Shown here piece by piece: positions 10,640 through 18,369 of a stretch of 25,975 nucleotides of DNA (positions are counted from its first letter, which is position 1; every line of letters starts with the position of its first letter). A program made the position numbers and the translations under genes. The stretch is from Chara braunii. Taxonomy: Eukaryota; Streptophyta; Charophyceae; Charales; Characeae. The notes beneath the pieces are model-generated. The model was not told the DNA's origin. It saw nothing but the letters and a program-made list of their open reading frames with translations, and did not search any database. The DNA lies in the NCBI GenBank assembly GCA_003427395.1, contig BFEA01000446.1, positions 1,097,344 through 1,123,318 on the forward strand. The letters run 5' to 3'.

Positions 10640-11590
10640 ACTACATTTTTCAGGTCTCCTCCAGGAACAAAATTATACGTGAAGTGAAACATCCGCAAAA
10701 AAAAAAAACAGAAAATTAATTTTTCAGAGTTACTGGAGGGGGCGAGGAAAAAAATGGGTTTTTTCATAGAAAATCACGAACTGAAATATCCTTATTTTTT
10801 GTTATCCTAAAAAATTGTGTTTATAGTCCTATAAGATGTATAGCACGGTGAATTTATTCGGGGGTTTTCCGAACACGCAAACATATTCTCCTATTCGTGG
10901 ATACGTTCGCTTGAACATGATTTCTTATACATGGGCGAATATATTATTTTTTATTGTTTGTTTTAATTTTTTTCCCTATATTTTTATTTTAAACTCGTGT
11001 TTGGCTAAGAATTTCAAGGTATCTCCGAGGCAAAAGTTGTTTGTATTCTTATTTTAAATTACATATATTTTTTGATGAAGGTTTTATTGTTAAGTTCAAA
11101 AGTGATTTATAGTCCTATAAATTATTTTGTGCAGAGCTTGACTTTTACCTAAATGTGGAAACTAACTTATAGTCCTATAAATGAGTATTCACCAAAACAC
11201 GTTTTTTTTTACATCTTTCAAGTTTGCCTTGTCATCCTTTAAAATTACTTTTTTGAAATCTGTTTTTTTGTCAATCTACTGAGAATGACTTATAGTTATA
11301 TAAAAGCATTTTGCAAGGAAGGGTTTTCTTACACATTTTGAGGAACGCTAGACTTTTCACCTGATTTTTTGCCTCCTTTATCGCAAAATGATTAAAAACG
11401 CTCTCTTTTTGTGTGAAAAATAATAGTTCGACTTTTACTTTTTCATTCTATAAGAAATGTTAGGTTTTCTCCGATTGTGACGTTTTCATCTTTTGGCCAT
11501 TTCTTCCTTTCTTTCCTTCCCGATCTACGTTTACTCTTCTTCGACGCCTTTCTTACCTTGACCGATCTAACATTTAAGGATGGTGACCGG
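10640..11590. other. A/T-rich spacer within the second retroelement
   Basis: This stretch is T-rich on the plus strand, separates the GIY-YIG remnant from the RT remnant, and has no credible coding frame. A 73-codon plus-strand frame at 10836-11057 is just a hydrophobic by-product of the base composition. The spacer carries four copies of a 14-base palindrome, TTATAGTCCTATAA (see separate entry). It could be an intron, a linker, or an unrelated A/T-rich insertion. Its composition differs sharply from both sides. Confidence 0.5.
10821..11303. repeat. Four dispersed copies of a palindrome (TTATAGTCCTATAA)
   Basis: Exact copies lie at 10821-10834, 11107-11120 and 11167-11180, and a 12/14 variant (TTATAGTTATATAA) at 11290-11303. 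Each is a 6-bp inverted repeat around a two-base centre. The flanks are unrelated, so the palindrome itself is the repeated unit. Possible roles are a dimeric protein-binding site or the footprint of a very small element. Confidence 0.8.
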
Positions 11591-11643
11591 TGCCTAATCA
11601 AGGTACTCTCAACAACTTCCAATTTGTATGTTCTTCACTCGTG

Positions 11644-11998
11644 AATAAGGGCAGAGCAACATACTGATGAGCACCCACCTTCCCAAGCCAGCTGTACAAC
11701 TTCCTCCTTCGTTTGCATCCTCTACGCCCTTGGTTAAAATGCTCATGCCACCTTGCCAATAATCCTCTCTCAGTAAGGCCTATGTCAGTCTGCTTATACC
11801 AGTGTCTCTTATACACATCTAGATGTGTATAAGAGACAGAATAAGGGCAGAGCAACATACTGATGAGCACCCACCTTCCCAAGCCAGCTGTACAACTTCC
11901 TCCTTCGTTTGCATCCTCTACGCCCTTGGTTAAAATGCTCATGCCACCTTGCCAATAATCCTCTCTCAGTAAGGCCTATGTCAGTCTGCTTATACCAG
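11644..11998. repeat. Perfect 159-bp direct duplication flanking an adapter (artifact)
   Basis: 11644-11802 and 11840-11998 are identical 159-base copies, separated only by the 37 bases of adapter at 11803-11839. Everything around them is diverged repeat DNA, so perfect identity here points to a library or assembly event, not biology. Dropping one copy and the adapter would leave a single uninterrupted frame across the GIY-YIG segment. Confidence 0.95.
11803..11839. other. Nextera mosaic-end / mate-pair junction adapter
   Basis: TGTCTCTTATACACATCT is followed directly by AGATGTGTATAAGAGACAG. These are the two complementary Tn5 mosaic ends as joined in Nextera mate-pair circularisation junctions; only the first base of the left 19-mer is missing or changed. 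In one minus-strand frame it encodes the known contaminant peptide SYTHLDVYKR. It is synthetic sequence left in the assembly. Confidence 0.98.
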
Positions 11999-12493
11999 GG
12001 TGATATCAACAGATATGCATAGCTTCGTGGCTCCAATAGCTCAAAATTCCCTTTCTCCACTTCGTCCCGCAAATAATCCATGAATTTCTTGCCCCATTTA
12101 AGACGTCCTCCAAAATCAACCCAATAGTAGCAGCACTAAGGATCCCTTAATCTACTTTACACCTTCCATTATCCTATAATCTACGTTCGCGCAATCTTTC
12201 GATAATCTCCAGGTAGTCATTGCGACGACGAACTCCTCATTTGGATTCCTCATGGAAATATGACGCATTTGAGCCTGAGAAATCCGTGATCCCCCCGTCC
12301 TTGACTTCTTTGATGACCACTCCTCTGGTGCTTCTAGTCCCGGTGCGTGAAGTCAACGAAAGTCGGATATTGGTCGGGTCATAGGCACTTCCGATCTACG
12401 GATGACCGGTCTCTTGATGGCCGATTCCCGCTTGCCATATGCCACCTTCCCCGATCGACAGACTTCCTTAAGTTCATCGATAGTTGGGGAGTC

Positions 12494-13435
12494 CTAAAAG
12501 TCATGGAAGTCCTGCTCGAATTTCTGTTTACCGCCGACGCCACAAGACGCTGAGATATGCTTGAGCGAAAGATCAATCTTCGATGGTGTGCTTGTCATCC
12601 CCGGATCCGTGCCATGTTCATTCTTCAGTAGCTCAATAAGTGTTTTCGATTCTTCCGTCAGTTTAGTGTTCGATTTTTTTTCGGGTGTCGCCATTGGCGA
12701 ACTATTTCAATAGGAACATCCAGACCTTGCTTTGTTTCTCAACCAGATTAAACCTGACCGCCATCCTCCTTAGAGTCAGGTGCTCCTCATCTTCCAAATC
12801 TTCGACACAATCGAGGATCTTCGGAGTGATCAAATGCTGTAACCTCTCCTTTTTTGCCTCGATTGCATCGTTACGCCCGCTTGTCTTAGCTATCCCTTTC
12901 TCTGTCATTTCATACCTCTCTCTCTTTATTCGTCCCTATCCTTTCGCATTTCTCTCCGTACTCTTCACAGTAACTGTGTATCGCGTTCCTCCCCAAGCCC
13001 TAATCGCTCTTCCTATCTTAACAATCTCTCATTCTCCTTAACCCGTCTCTCCTCTTCTTCTTTGCACAACCTTGCCTCTACTGCTTTATGTTTAGCACAA
13101 AGTCTCCGTTCTTCAGCCATTTGCAAGAAATACTCCCGCCTGAGCGAGTTAGTATCATCTCCCATTTCACTATTCTGGCTCCCACTCCCTGCCGATCTAC
13201 TTCTCCGAGCCGTCGTGTTCGTGCTAAGCGTCGCGGGTCTTCCCTTACGCGCCTGAGCGTTTGTCTGTGCTGAAGGTACAAACGTACATCTGAGAGTCTT
13301 TGACTGCCAAAACTTGGCGCAATCCCGAATGAAGTGACTGCCTTCGCCGCACTTGTAACATTTTCGATTGTCCTGTGGCAATCCACTACTTCCTCCTCTT
13401 TCCATACTCTCCATAGAATTCGAAGTTCCTCTCAT
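12494..13435 (-). pseudogene. ORF1-like protein: CCHC zinc knuckle plus charged coiled coil
   Basis: From 13435 the frame gives 140 codons with a zinc knuckle CYKCGEGSHFIRDC (C-X2-C-X4-H-X4-C, residues ~26-39). A Ser/Thr/Arg-rich linker follows, then a Glu/Arg/Lys coiled coil (LCKEEEERRVKENERLLR) to a stop at 13013-13015. Related coding character continues in another frame at 12702-12908 and again in the first frame at 12494-12694 (TEESKTLIELLKNEHG), so the frame is broken. Knuckle plus coiled coil suits an RNA-binding ORF1 or Gag-like protein. It sits just inside the right direct repeat and upstream of the endonuclease and RT, as expected for the 5' ORF of the same element. No host gene is recognised. 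Confidence 0.6.
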
Positions 13436-13549
13436 CCACCAAATTACTAGTCACCGAACTCTTCGCGGAAACAACTTCACACATTCAGGTTGCAAGGCGT
13501 CGCCTCCGCTAGGTATGATCTCCTAGATGGTTACGACCTTGAATGGTAC

Positions 13550-14095
13550 GAATTCACAGACTTCACGTCAAAAACATGCAGTACAACATACTGGCAAAGG
13601 CCATAAACGCTGTGTCATCAAAGCATCATCCTTGTAAATCAAACTCACGTTAACATGTGGCTGTTAAAAGTGGTCCCAACATGAAGCTCTTAGATGAGTG
13701 AGTGATGAATGATGCGATGCATCTGTCGTCTGGTTAACGACCAAACCGCTATCGTCCGTCCCTACGGTCCCCCGTCCTAGTCGCACCGCTGCCACTTGGC
13801 GAAAGAGGAAAATGTCTGACAACAACAATCAATATATTTTATTGCCAATGAAATTTCCTCTTGCCTTGATTTCAGGCCGTCAGTACCACACCAAGCCACA
13901 ACGCGCTTGGCCCTTCTGACGGTTCCAGGGCCCAAAACATCAAACGTTGTTCCGATTCCCAAGTCTCCCGTTCGAAACCCAGAAACCAGGAAAGGAGAAA
14001 TGGAGACTCGGAGATATCGGGTCACCAGTTCGAGGCCAACTGGCCTGGAGGAGATGTAGATACTAGTTTACAGGGCAAAACCTGGTCCCAATAAA
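13550..14095 (-). repeat. Right direct repeat (LTR/pLTR-like) of the second retroelement
   Basis: This is the partner of 7961-8518 and lies at the 5' side of the minus-strand element. It shares the same ordered landmarks, from GAATTCACA to CCCAATAAA. It is followed by ~40 bases (14097-14140: TCGATCTTGCC...TTTGCTACTCTGTGATTTTG) that resemble 7897-7935, which precede the left repeat. That circularly permuted order suggests head-to-tail copies or insertion of a multimer, which is common in Penelope-like elements. Confidence 0.8.
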
Positions 14096-15151
14096 AAATC
14101 TCGATCTTGCCCCTCAGTTTGCTACTCTGTGATTTTGAGAGCTCAATGTGAGTATACTCTAGCTACTGGTAGGCCCTGAGGCCTCCGAACCATCTTTCCG
14201 GTTGGATACAGTCATCATGATGAGGGTGAGTTGTATTTGGGAGGATGACATTAGCCTACCCCTAGGAGCCAGTACGTTGTATCCAGTCGGGTCGTCCGCC
14301 TGTCTTCATCCCCCATTCGCTTCAACTTTTTTTCTTTCTTTTTTTTTGTTTTTTTGTTTTCTTTTTCCTTTTTTTCCTAAGGTCAAGAACCCACTAGCAT
14401 TTCTCCTGTTCCGGTAATGGGGACCTCCCTGTTGTGTGACACTCCGTGCCACCGCCGATTGCCATGGATCGTAGGGCAGGCTATTCTCTTCAGTTTCACG
14501 GTGCCTTATTGAGGCAGGCGGTGAACTGGGTGCTTCCCATTGGCTGCACATGTTCACCTTCTTTTGTCTAAGGTGGTCTGTGAGTCCTCCTCTCTGGGAG
14601 GCGGTGCACAACAAGCTAGAGAGGGGGACCACCAGACTGAGTCTCATTTCAGGGCACACTCACACTAGCACGTACAATCACAAATTACATGTGAGCCAAT
14701 TTGCGATTATACGACACTTCCCAGTCACACAGCACACCCGTATACGTCACAAAACAGAAAGAAGTCAAAGGACACAGTCTCAACCTGCTCTAGGAATGCA
14801 ATTATACGGGTCGAGGGGTCACACAGCACGATGTATAAAAATCCATCCCTTTTTTCTTTTTTCTTTTTTCTGCCCACCAAACGTCGAATTCTTTTTTTTT
14901 TTGCTTCCAGAAAGAAACAGGTCTTTAAAAATAAAAAATAAAAAAAATGCAATTGCGGGGACCTCCAAAGGTTCCCACAAAATACATTACCCTGCGGCTG
15001 TCCAAGCGGTGCCCATTTGCGTGAAAACGCAAAATACGTAGCCCTTGTGACCCAAAAAATCACCCCTAATTTACTATTTTATGAAAATGCGTGGCAATGT
15101 GAGTATGCCCTTAGGTGATGAACCAAAAACAAAAAGGGAGAGGGTAGAACC
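14096..15151. other. Non-coding stretch with pyrimidine and A/T low complexity
   Basis: No gene is supported. T-rich low-complexity runs lie at about 14320-14380 and 14850-14905, and an A-rich run at 14928-14948. Open frames here are short and compositionally driven. I recognise no repeat family apart from the ~40 bases next to the right direct repeat. Confidence 0.5.
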
Positions 15152-15255
15152 CCTGCATCACCCCTGCCTACTTTGATATGGGTTTTCCCTTCCGACAATT
15201 TCAAGCAGTTCAACCAATTCTCGAATTCTGTTGACCATCCCTTCATACAGGATTT

Positions 15256-15418
15256 GGCCGAGTCCCACTAGCAGCGTTGAGCTACCTCAATGCCTGAATC
15301 TGGACCCTTTTTGTGGAGATGTGCAGAAATGGTGTTGAGTTTTCTGAACTGCACATCTCCACGAACACGTCCAGATTCAGGCGTTGAGGTAGCTCAAAGC
15401 TGTTAGTGGGACTTGGCC
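15256..15418. mobile_element. Snapback MITE A (GGTCCCA family)
   Basis: The first ~50 bases (GGCCGAGTCCCACTAGC...) are nearly the reverse complement of the last ~50 (...TAGTGGGACTTGGCC), with about four mismatches. An inner pair, TGTGGAGATGTGCAG with CTGCACATCTCCAC, extends the hairpin so that almost the whole 163 bp folds back. There is no coding capacity. The GTCCCA(C/T)TAGC ends are shared with elements B-D near 16.2 and 25.1 kb. Confidence 0.85.
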
Positions 15419-15472
15419 CTTGGGAGGGGCATTTAGGGTATTTAGGGCATTCTCTCGAAATACGCCGATAGC

Positions 15473-15983
15473 TGCCTCTGTAGAGTTTTTTTTTTTTTTT
15501 TTTTTTTCCTTTTTTTTTTTTAAACTACGCTATAATCATCTCTCAAATCTTTCATCATCTTTCAAATTCTTTCAAATTCACCTTCACTACCTACCTACCA
15601 CTACTCCTAAGGCTTAGACAGGGGACCCCTGCAAACATAGCTTTGTTGTCTCCCTGCCGGTGGGGGTCCGGATAATGCAAAGACCGAGCATTTTGCCAGT
15701 AGCTGCGCCTCCCTTTTCATCGTCCCCCACCCCCAACCGAATAACAAAAGTGTCTAAGACCAACACTCTCCCACACACCACACACAACCCACTCACACTC
15801 ACACTCACATCCGTGTTGGCCAAGAAACCTGCTATTACCGATCAGAGGTATCAAGCGGAATATCACTGCTGGTTGGCACTAAGTGCGCCGCATGCGGTTG
15901 TGGGGCTTGAACCCACAACCTCCTGAATATCACTTGCGTGCCTAACCAACTGAGCTACTAGGTCGTTGGATGCCTCTGTAGAG
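15473..15983. repeat. 13-bp target-site duplication of the SINE
   Basis: TGCCTCTGTAGAG occurs at 15473-15485 and 15971-15983, exactly bounding the SINE body and tail. A perfect 13-base match at both edges is characteristic of LINE-mediated integration. Confidence 0.9.
15486..15970 (-). mobile_element. tRNA-derived SINE, full length (485 bp)
   Basis: On the minus strand the element opens with a tRNA-like head. It has an A box TAGCTCAGTTGG (15946-15957) and a B box GGTTCAAGCC (15904-15913), both matching the pol III internal promoter consensus, and the B box lies in a perfect T-arm-like stem (GTGGG/CCCAC). The sequence does not close an acceptor stem, so it is not a working tRNA. A ~380-bp unrelated body follows, including a GTGAGTGTGAGTG run, then an A-rich tail (plus-strand T at 15486-15520). 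The 13-bp duplication at both ends marks the insertion precisely. The promoter boxes look intact, so transcription is plausible; mobility would need a partner LINE. Confidence 0.85.
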
Positions 15984-15990
15984 ATTTGGA

Positions 15991-16043
15991 GAGCTAGTGA
16001 TTCCCAAAAAAAAAAAAAAAAAAAAAAAAAGAGTTAGTGATTC
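15991..16043 (+). mobile_element. Poly(A)-only insertion with target duplication
   Basis: A run of 25 A (16006-16030) preceded by CC is flanked by GAGCTAGTGATTC (15991-16003) and GAGTTAGTGATTC (16031-16043), a 12/13 match. This looks like an extremely 5'-truncated retroposon that left only its tail. Confidence 0.65.
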
Positions 16044-16153
16044 ACGGGGAGGCTCGCAAGAGTCAGAGCTGCGGCGGAGCGAACTAGACCTGTTAGGGTT
16101 GAAGAGGCTCATTCTCTCATTGTGTTCTGTATCGATGATGCTTTTCATTGCTG

Positions 16154-16311
16154 GGGGCAGGTCCCATTAGCACAGAGGATTAGATCAAGCTCCTGAATGT
16201 GGATGCGTTTTACGCAGAGATGCAGAAAAGCAGTTCAATCTCGATTTTCAACACCTTTCCACAAAGATTCAGGCATTCAATCCGATCGTCGTTGCTGGTG
16301 GGACCACGCCC
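16154..16311. mobile_element. Snapback MITE B (GGTCCCA family)
   Basis: The left end GGGGCAGGTCCCATTAGCA and the right end GCTGGTGGGACCACGCCC are imperfect inverted repeats that continue through CCTGAAT/ATTCAGG. The interior (TTTTACGCAGAGATGCAG, then AAAAGCAGTTCAATCTCGA) is nearly identical to element C at 25015-25162, so B and C are copies of one family. Confidence 0.8.
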
Positions 16312-16384
16312 GTGGGGTAATGAGGGGCGCTGGACCCGGTTTCCAGCACGTGCTGCTCCCCATGAATTGATCGAGCCATTTTAC

Positions 16385-16419
<35 letters not shown>

Positions 16420-16441
16420 CATCACCAGATGGCCACTGTCT

Positions 16442-16450
16442 CTTTGAGAA
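16442..16450. repeat. Left 9-bp target duplication of the giant MULE
   Basis: CTTTGAGAA here and GTTTGAGAA at 24929-24937 abut the outer ends of the inverted repeats (8 of 9 identical). Nine bases is the typical Mutator-superfamily target duplication length. Confidence 0.7.
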
Positions 16451-16489
16451 GGGAAAATTTTCGAAATGCCCCTGAAGTTTGCGTTTATT
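16451..16489 (+). repeat. Left terminal inverted repeat of the MULE
   Basis: These 39 bases are identical to the reverse complement of 24890-24928. They contain ATTTTCGAAAT and the first of several subterminal ATGCCCCT words. Confidence 0.9.
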
Positions 16490-16857
16490 GAAGGCCGACT
16501 TACCCTGTTATGCCCCTCGGGCCTCTGAAATTTTCCGCAGGCCCCTGTCAGCATGGGGCATAACTGTCCAATATGCCCTTACTGGACCGCTGGTGGCGTT
16601 TCGTCGGTCCGTGCTTGAAATGCCCTCACGAGGGGCACACATCTTTTTGTGATGCCCGTTGTCGGCGCGAATACCCTTATAAGGGTATCCGCCCTGGTTT
16701 TTACAAGCGACAGAAAACAAGCTAAGTCTAAAAGTTCGAGTATGCTGCGCAAGGCGCAGCGATGTCTGAAGACTACGGTGGCCAAGCACTTGGCCAGGTT
16801 AGAGGGTGAATGGGCACGCAAGTTGAGGCGCGCATGATTTTTCCCCTTTATTTTGAT

Positions 16858-16865
16858 TATAAATA
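16858..16865 (+). promoter_or_regulatory. Possible TATA box (TATAAATA)
   Basis: A perfect TATAAATA follows a pyrimidine-rich tract about 400 bases inside the left MULE end. It could drive transcription into the hairpin-rich interior. No start site or downstream reading frame confirms it, and A/T words like this arise by chance. Confidence 0.25.
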
Positions 16866-17399
16866 GCAGACGTGGCGTGAGTTTTGGTCGACGCATGTCG
16901 TTTTTGTTTGACCTATGAGCGTGTTGTTCTCTGGTTCCGCGGGGTACGGTGGACGGTTAAGTGAGCCGGTGGGGAGGCACGCGGAATCTAGATGATCGGA
17001 TCCGATGGATTCGGTCGGGTAAGGATGGCCGCGGCGCGATCGGGAAGTCAGCACGGCCTTTTGTGGTCGTGTGAGTGAGTACGGGGTAGGAAGTTGGTGT
17101 GGGGCGGTTCCTTGGCTCCGAAGGCCGGGGGCTACCTCTTTATTAGGCAACTCAGGCCTGCTGGTACCAGGCTTGGGCTTAGCCCTATAGGTTATAACAC
17201 CGGACTGGTACGCAGCAGACGCAGGGAACGAGGCCAACAGTATGCGGCAGGGGAACGGAGGAGCAGGGCGAAAAGGCTTGAGGGGTTGATGGGCCTGCAG
17301 GACTATCCCCCTCGCCTTTTACTGCCGCGGGGCCGGGCGTGGGGCTGACGGGCAGGCTAAGAGGGGTGCCGAGGTCCCTGCCCGACTTCCGTTTGCTTT

Positions 17400-17401
<2 letters not shown>

Positions 17402-17445
<44 letters not shown>
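17402..17445. repeat. (AT)n microsatellite
   Basis: An uninterrupted alternating TA run of about 44 bases near the start of the hairpin-rich MULE interior. It can extrude as a cruciform and is prone to length change. Confidence 0.97.
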
Positions 17446-17446
<1 letters not shown>

Positions 17447-17521
17447 CTAATTTTATCTAGCATTATTAGTATCGCGCTTGTATGTGGACGCGAAAAACAC
17501 AGAGGGGACACCCACGAGCTG

Positions 17522-17800
17522 TGGAAATACAGACCCGTGTCTGAATCCGGGTGACGGAACTTGGTTGCTGAGTAAAACCAAGTATCCTGAGTCGCCTGTT
17601 GACTCGGATACAAGGGAGATTCTCATGATCACTGCGCGGGGGTAGCGTAAGGAGAAATCCGGGAGTGAACCCGGGTGCTGGCACGGCTAGGTGCGTGCGG
17701 GGAGCATACCGAATGGTGCCCGCCCCCTCTTTTGTAGGCAGGTCGGGAGTAGGAAGGCCGAATGGCCGTTGGCACCGCCACGGGGCATTGCCCCAGCCCG
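17522..17800. other. Hairpin-rich non-coding stretch before the U6-like sequence
   Basis: Successive perfect inverted repeats are visible: CAGAC/GTCTG with loop CCGT (~17528), ACTTGGTT/AACCAAGT (~17560-17585), GAGTC/GACTC extended by TATCC/GGATA (~17582-17610), CCGGG/CCCGG (~17660), GGCC/GGCC and GGGGC/GCCCC. No reading frame has a recognisable domain. Confidence 0.5.
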
Positions 17801-17895
17801 GTCCTTCGGGACATTTGTTAAAATTGGAACGATACGAAGAAGATTAGCGCGGTCCATGCGCTCATAAAGAATATAAGCCGCGGGGTGGTCCGAGC
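17801..17895 (+). ncRNA. U6 spliceosomal snRNA-like sequence, degenerate
   Basis: The sequence starts with the U6 5' hairpin (GTCC-TTCG-GGAC) and continues ACATTTGTTAAAATTGGAAC then GATACGAAGAAGATTAGC. It matches U6 through its most conserved part (AAAATTGGAACGATAC...AAGATTAGC). The 5' splice-site-recognition ACAGAGA box is altered to ACGAAGA, while the catalytic AGC triad remains. Beyond it, the internal stem-loop and U2-pairing region are replaced: TGCGC is followed by TCATAAAG, then a strong CCGCGGGG/CCCCGCGG hairpin with GTGGTCC near the 3' end. There is no upstream TATA or plant-type USE at the expected distance. A TTTT lies at 17909-17912. A captured, diverged U6 copy or a U6-headed retroposon is most likely. 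Confidence 0.75.
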
Positions 17896-17912
17896 CCCGC
17901 GGTTGCTCGTTT

Positions 17913-18365
17913 TGGGAGACACCTTTCCTCCGCTCGGTACAGTATGGTCGGGTGTACTGACGGGAAGCAGCGCTGCGGGATAGTAGAGTGGAGCGTCGAG
18001 GTAGAGAGCGGAGCGACCGATAGCGGGGTCGGACGGACTGCGGTGAAGGAAAGACGGACCAGGCGCGAATCCGCGCCGGGTACATCTGAGCATTGGCAAC
18101 GGAGGAAGATGACAAAGTGTCGGCAACGTTGCGACGGGGCAAAGGTAGGGGACCGGGCGCAAACCGGGGCGACAGGGATTGATGAAAAAGGGGGTTGAAC
18201 CTGGCCGATGAAACGATCCAGGTGCACGCGCGGAGATGGCAGGTGAGGCGCAGGGAAGAAGGGATAACTCATGTGAAGTGCAACGGGATCAGGCGGGGGA
18301 GGAGTCGGGTCTGACGTTTTGGGGTAAGGCGAGGACGATGGCGAAGTTAGTTTTGGTGTTGGGCT
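17913..18365. other. Non-coding MULE interior, purine-rich, with short hairpins
   Basis: No credible gene is seen. Perfect short inverted repeats include GGCGCG/CGCGCC with loop AATC (~18060) and ACCTGG/CCAGGT (~18198-18222). Overlapping open frames on both strands here are low-complexity Arg/Pro/Ser-rich products of G/C bias, without domains. Confidence 0.5.
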
Positions 18366-18369
18366 AGTA

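Larger units (their letters stand above)
11598..12081 (-). pseudogene. GIY-YIG-like endonuclease segment, disrupted by an assembly artifact
   Basis: The frame starting at 12081 reads YAYLLISPWYKQ then DIGLTERGLLARWHEH, followed by LYSWLGKVG. This matches the GIY-YIG nuclease pattern: a first strand ending in a Tyr-containing motif, a YIG-like turn (DIG here), the helix with the conserved Arg and a distal His, then LY..L.K.G. Such domains nick DNA and in Penelope-like elements act with the RT. The frame is cut at 11839 by a sequencing adapter and resumes in the duplicated copy, so the true C-terminus is at 11598 (TNWKLLRVP). It lies upstream of the RT in transcription order, i.e. N-terminal. 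The family call rests on motif pattern only. Confidence 0.6.
15163..16415 (+). mobile_element. Candidate ~1.25-kb poly(A) retroposon containing nested insertions
   Basis: A run of about 30 A ends at 16415 and is followed by CCTGCATCACC (16416-16426). The same 11 bases occur at 15152-15162. A direct repeat abutting a poly(A) tail is the expected target-site duplication of target-primed retroposition. The enclosed interval holds two snapback elements, the SINE and a poly(A)-only insertion, which would then be nested. The body of the source transcript is not recognised, so this remains a candidate. Confidence 0.35.

Noticed and set aside
10836-11057. 73-codon hydrophobic plus-strand frame in the A/T-rich block
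   Set aside because: Phe/Ile/Leu content follows from T-rich DNA; no signal peptide logic, no domain, no codon structure, and it lies inside a minus-strand retroelement.
11598-11942. 114-codon frame containing SYTHLDVYKR
   Set aside because: Chimeric product of the sequencing adapter, not a natural protein.
14381-14401. Another GGTCCCA-family end (AACCCACTAGCA)
   Set aside because: Match too short and no inverted partner nearby.
15430-15452. Telomere-type TTTAGGG repeats
   Set aside because: Only two separated copies; better read as words resembling MULE subterminal repeats.
15890-15968. A functional tRNA gene on the minus strand
   Set aside because: A and B boxes are perfect but the acceptor arms do not pair, and the sequence is the head of a SINE with target duplications.
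16649-16837. 62-codon basic plus-strand frame near the left MULE end
   Set aside because: Rich in Lys/Arg and superficially DNA-binding, but short, without homology I recognise, and overlapped by equally long frames on the other strand.
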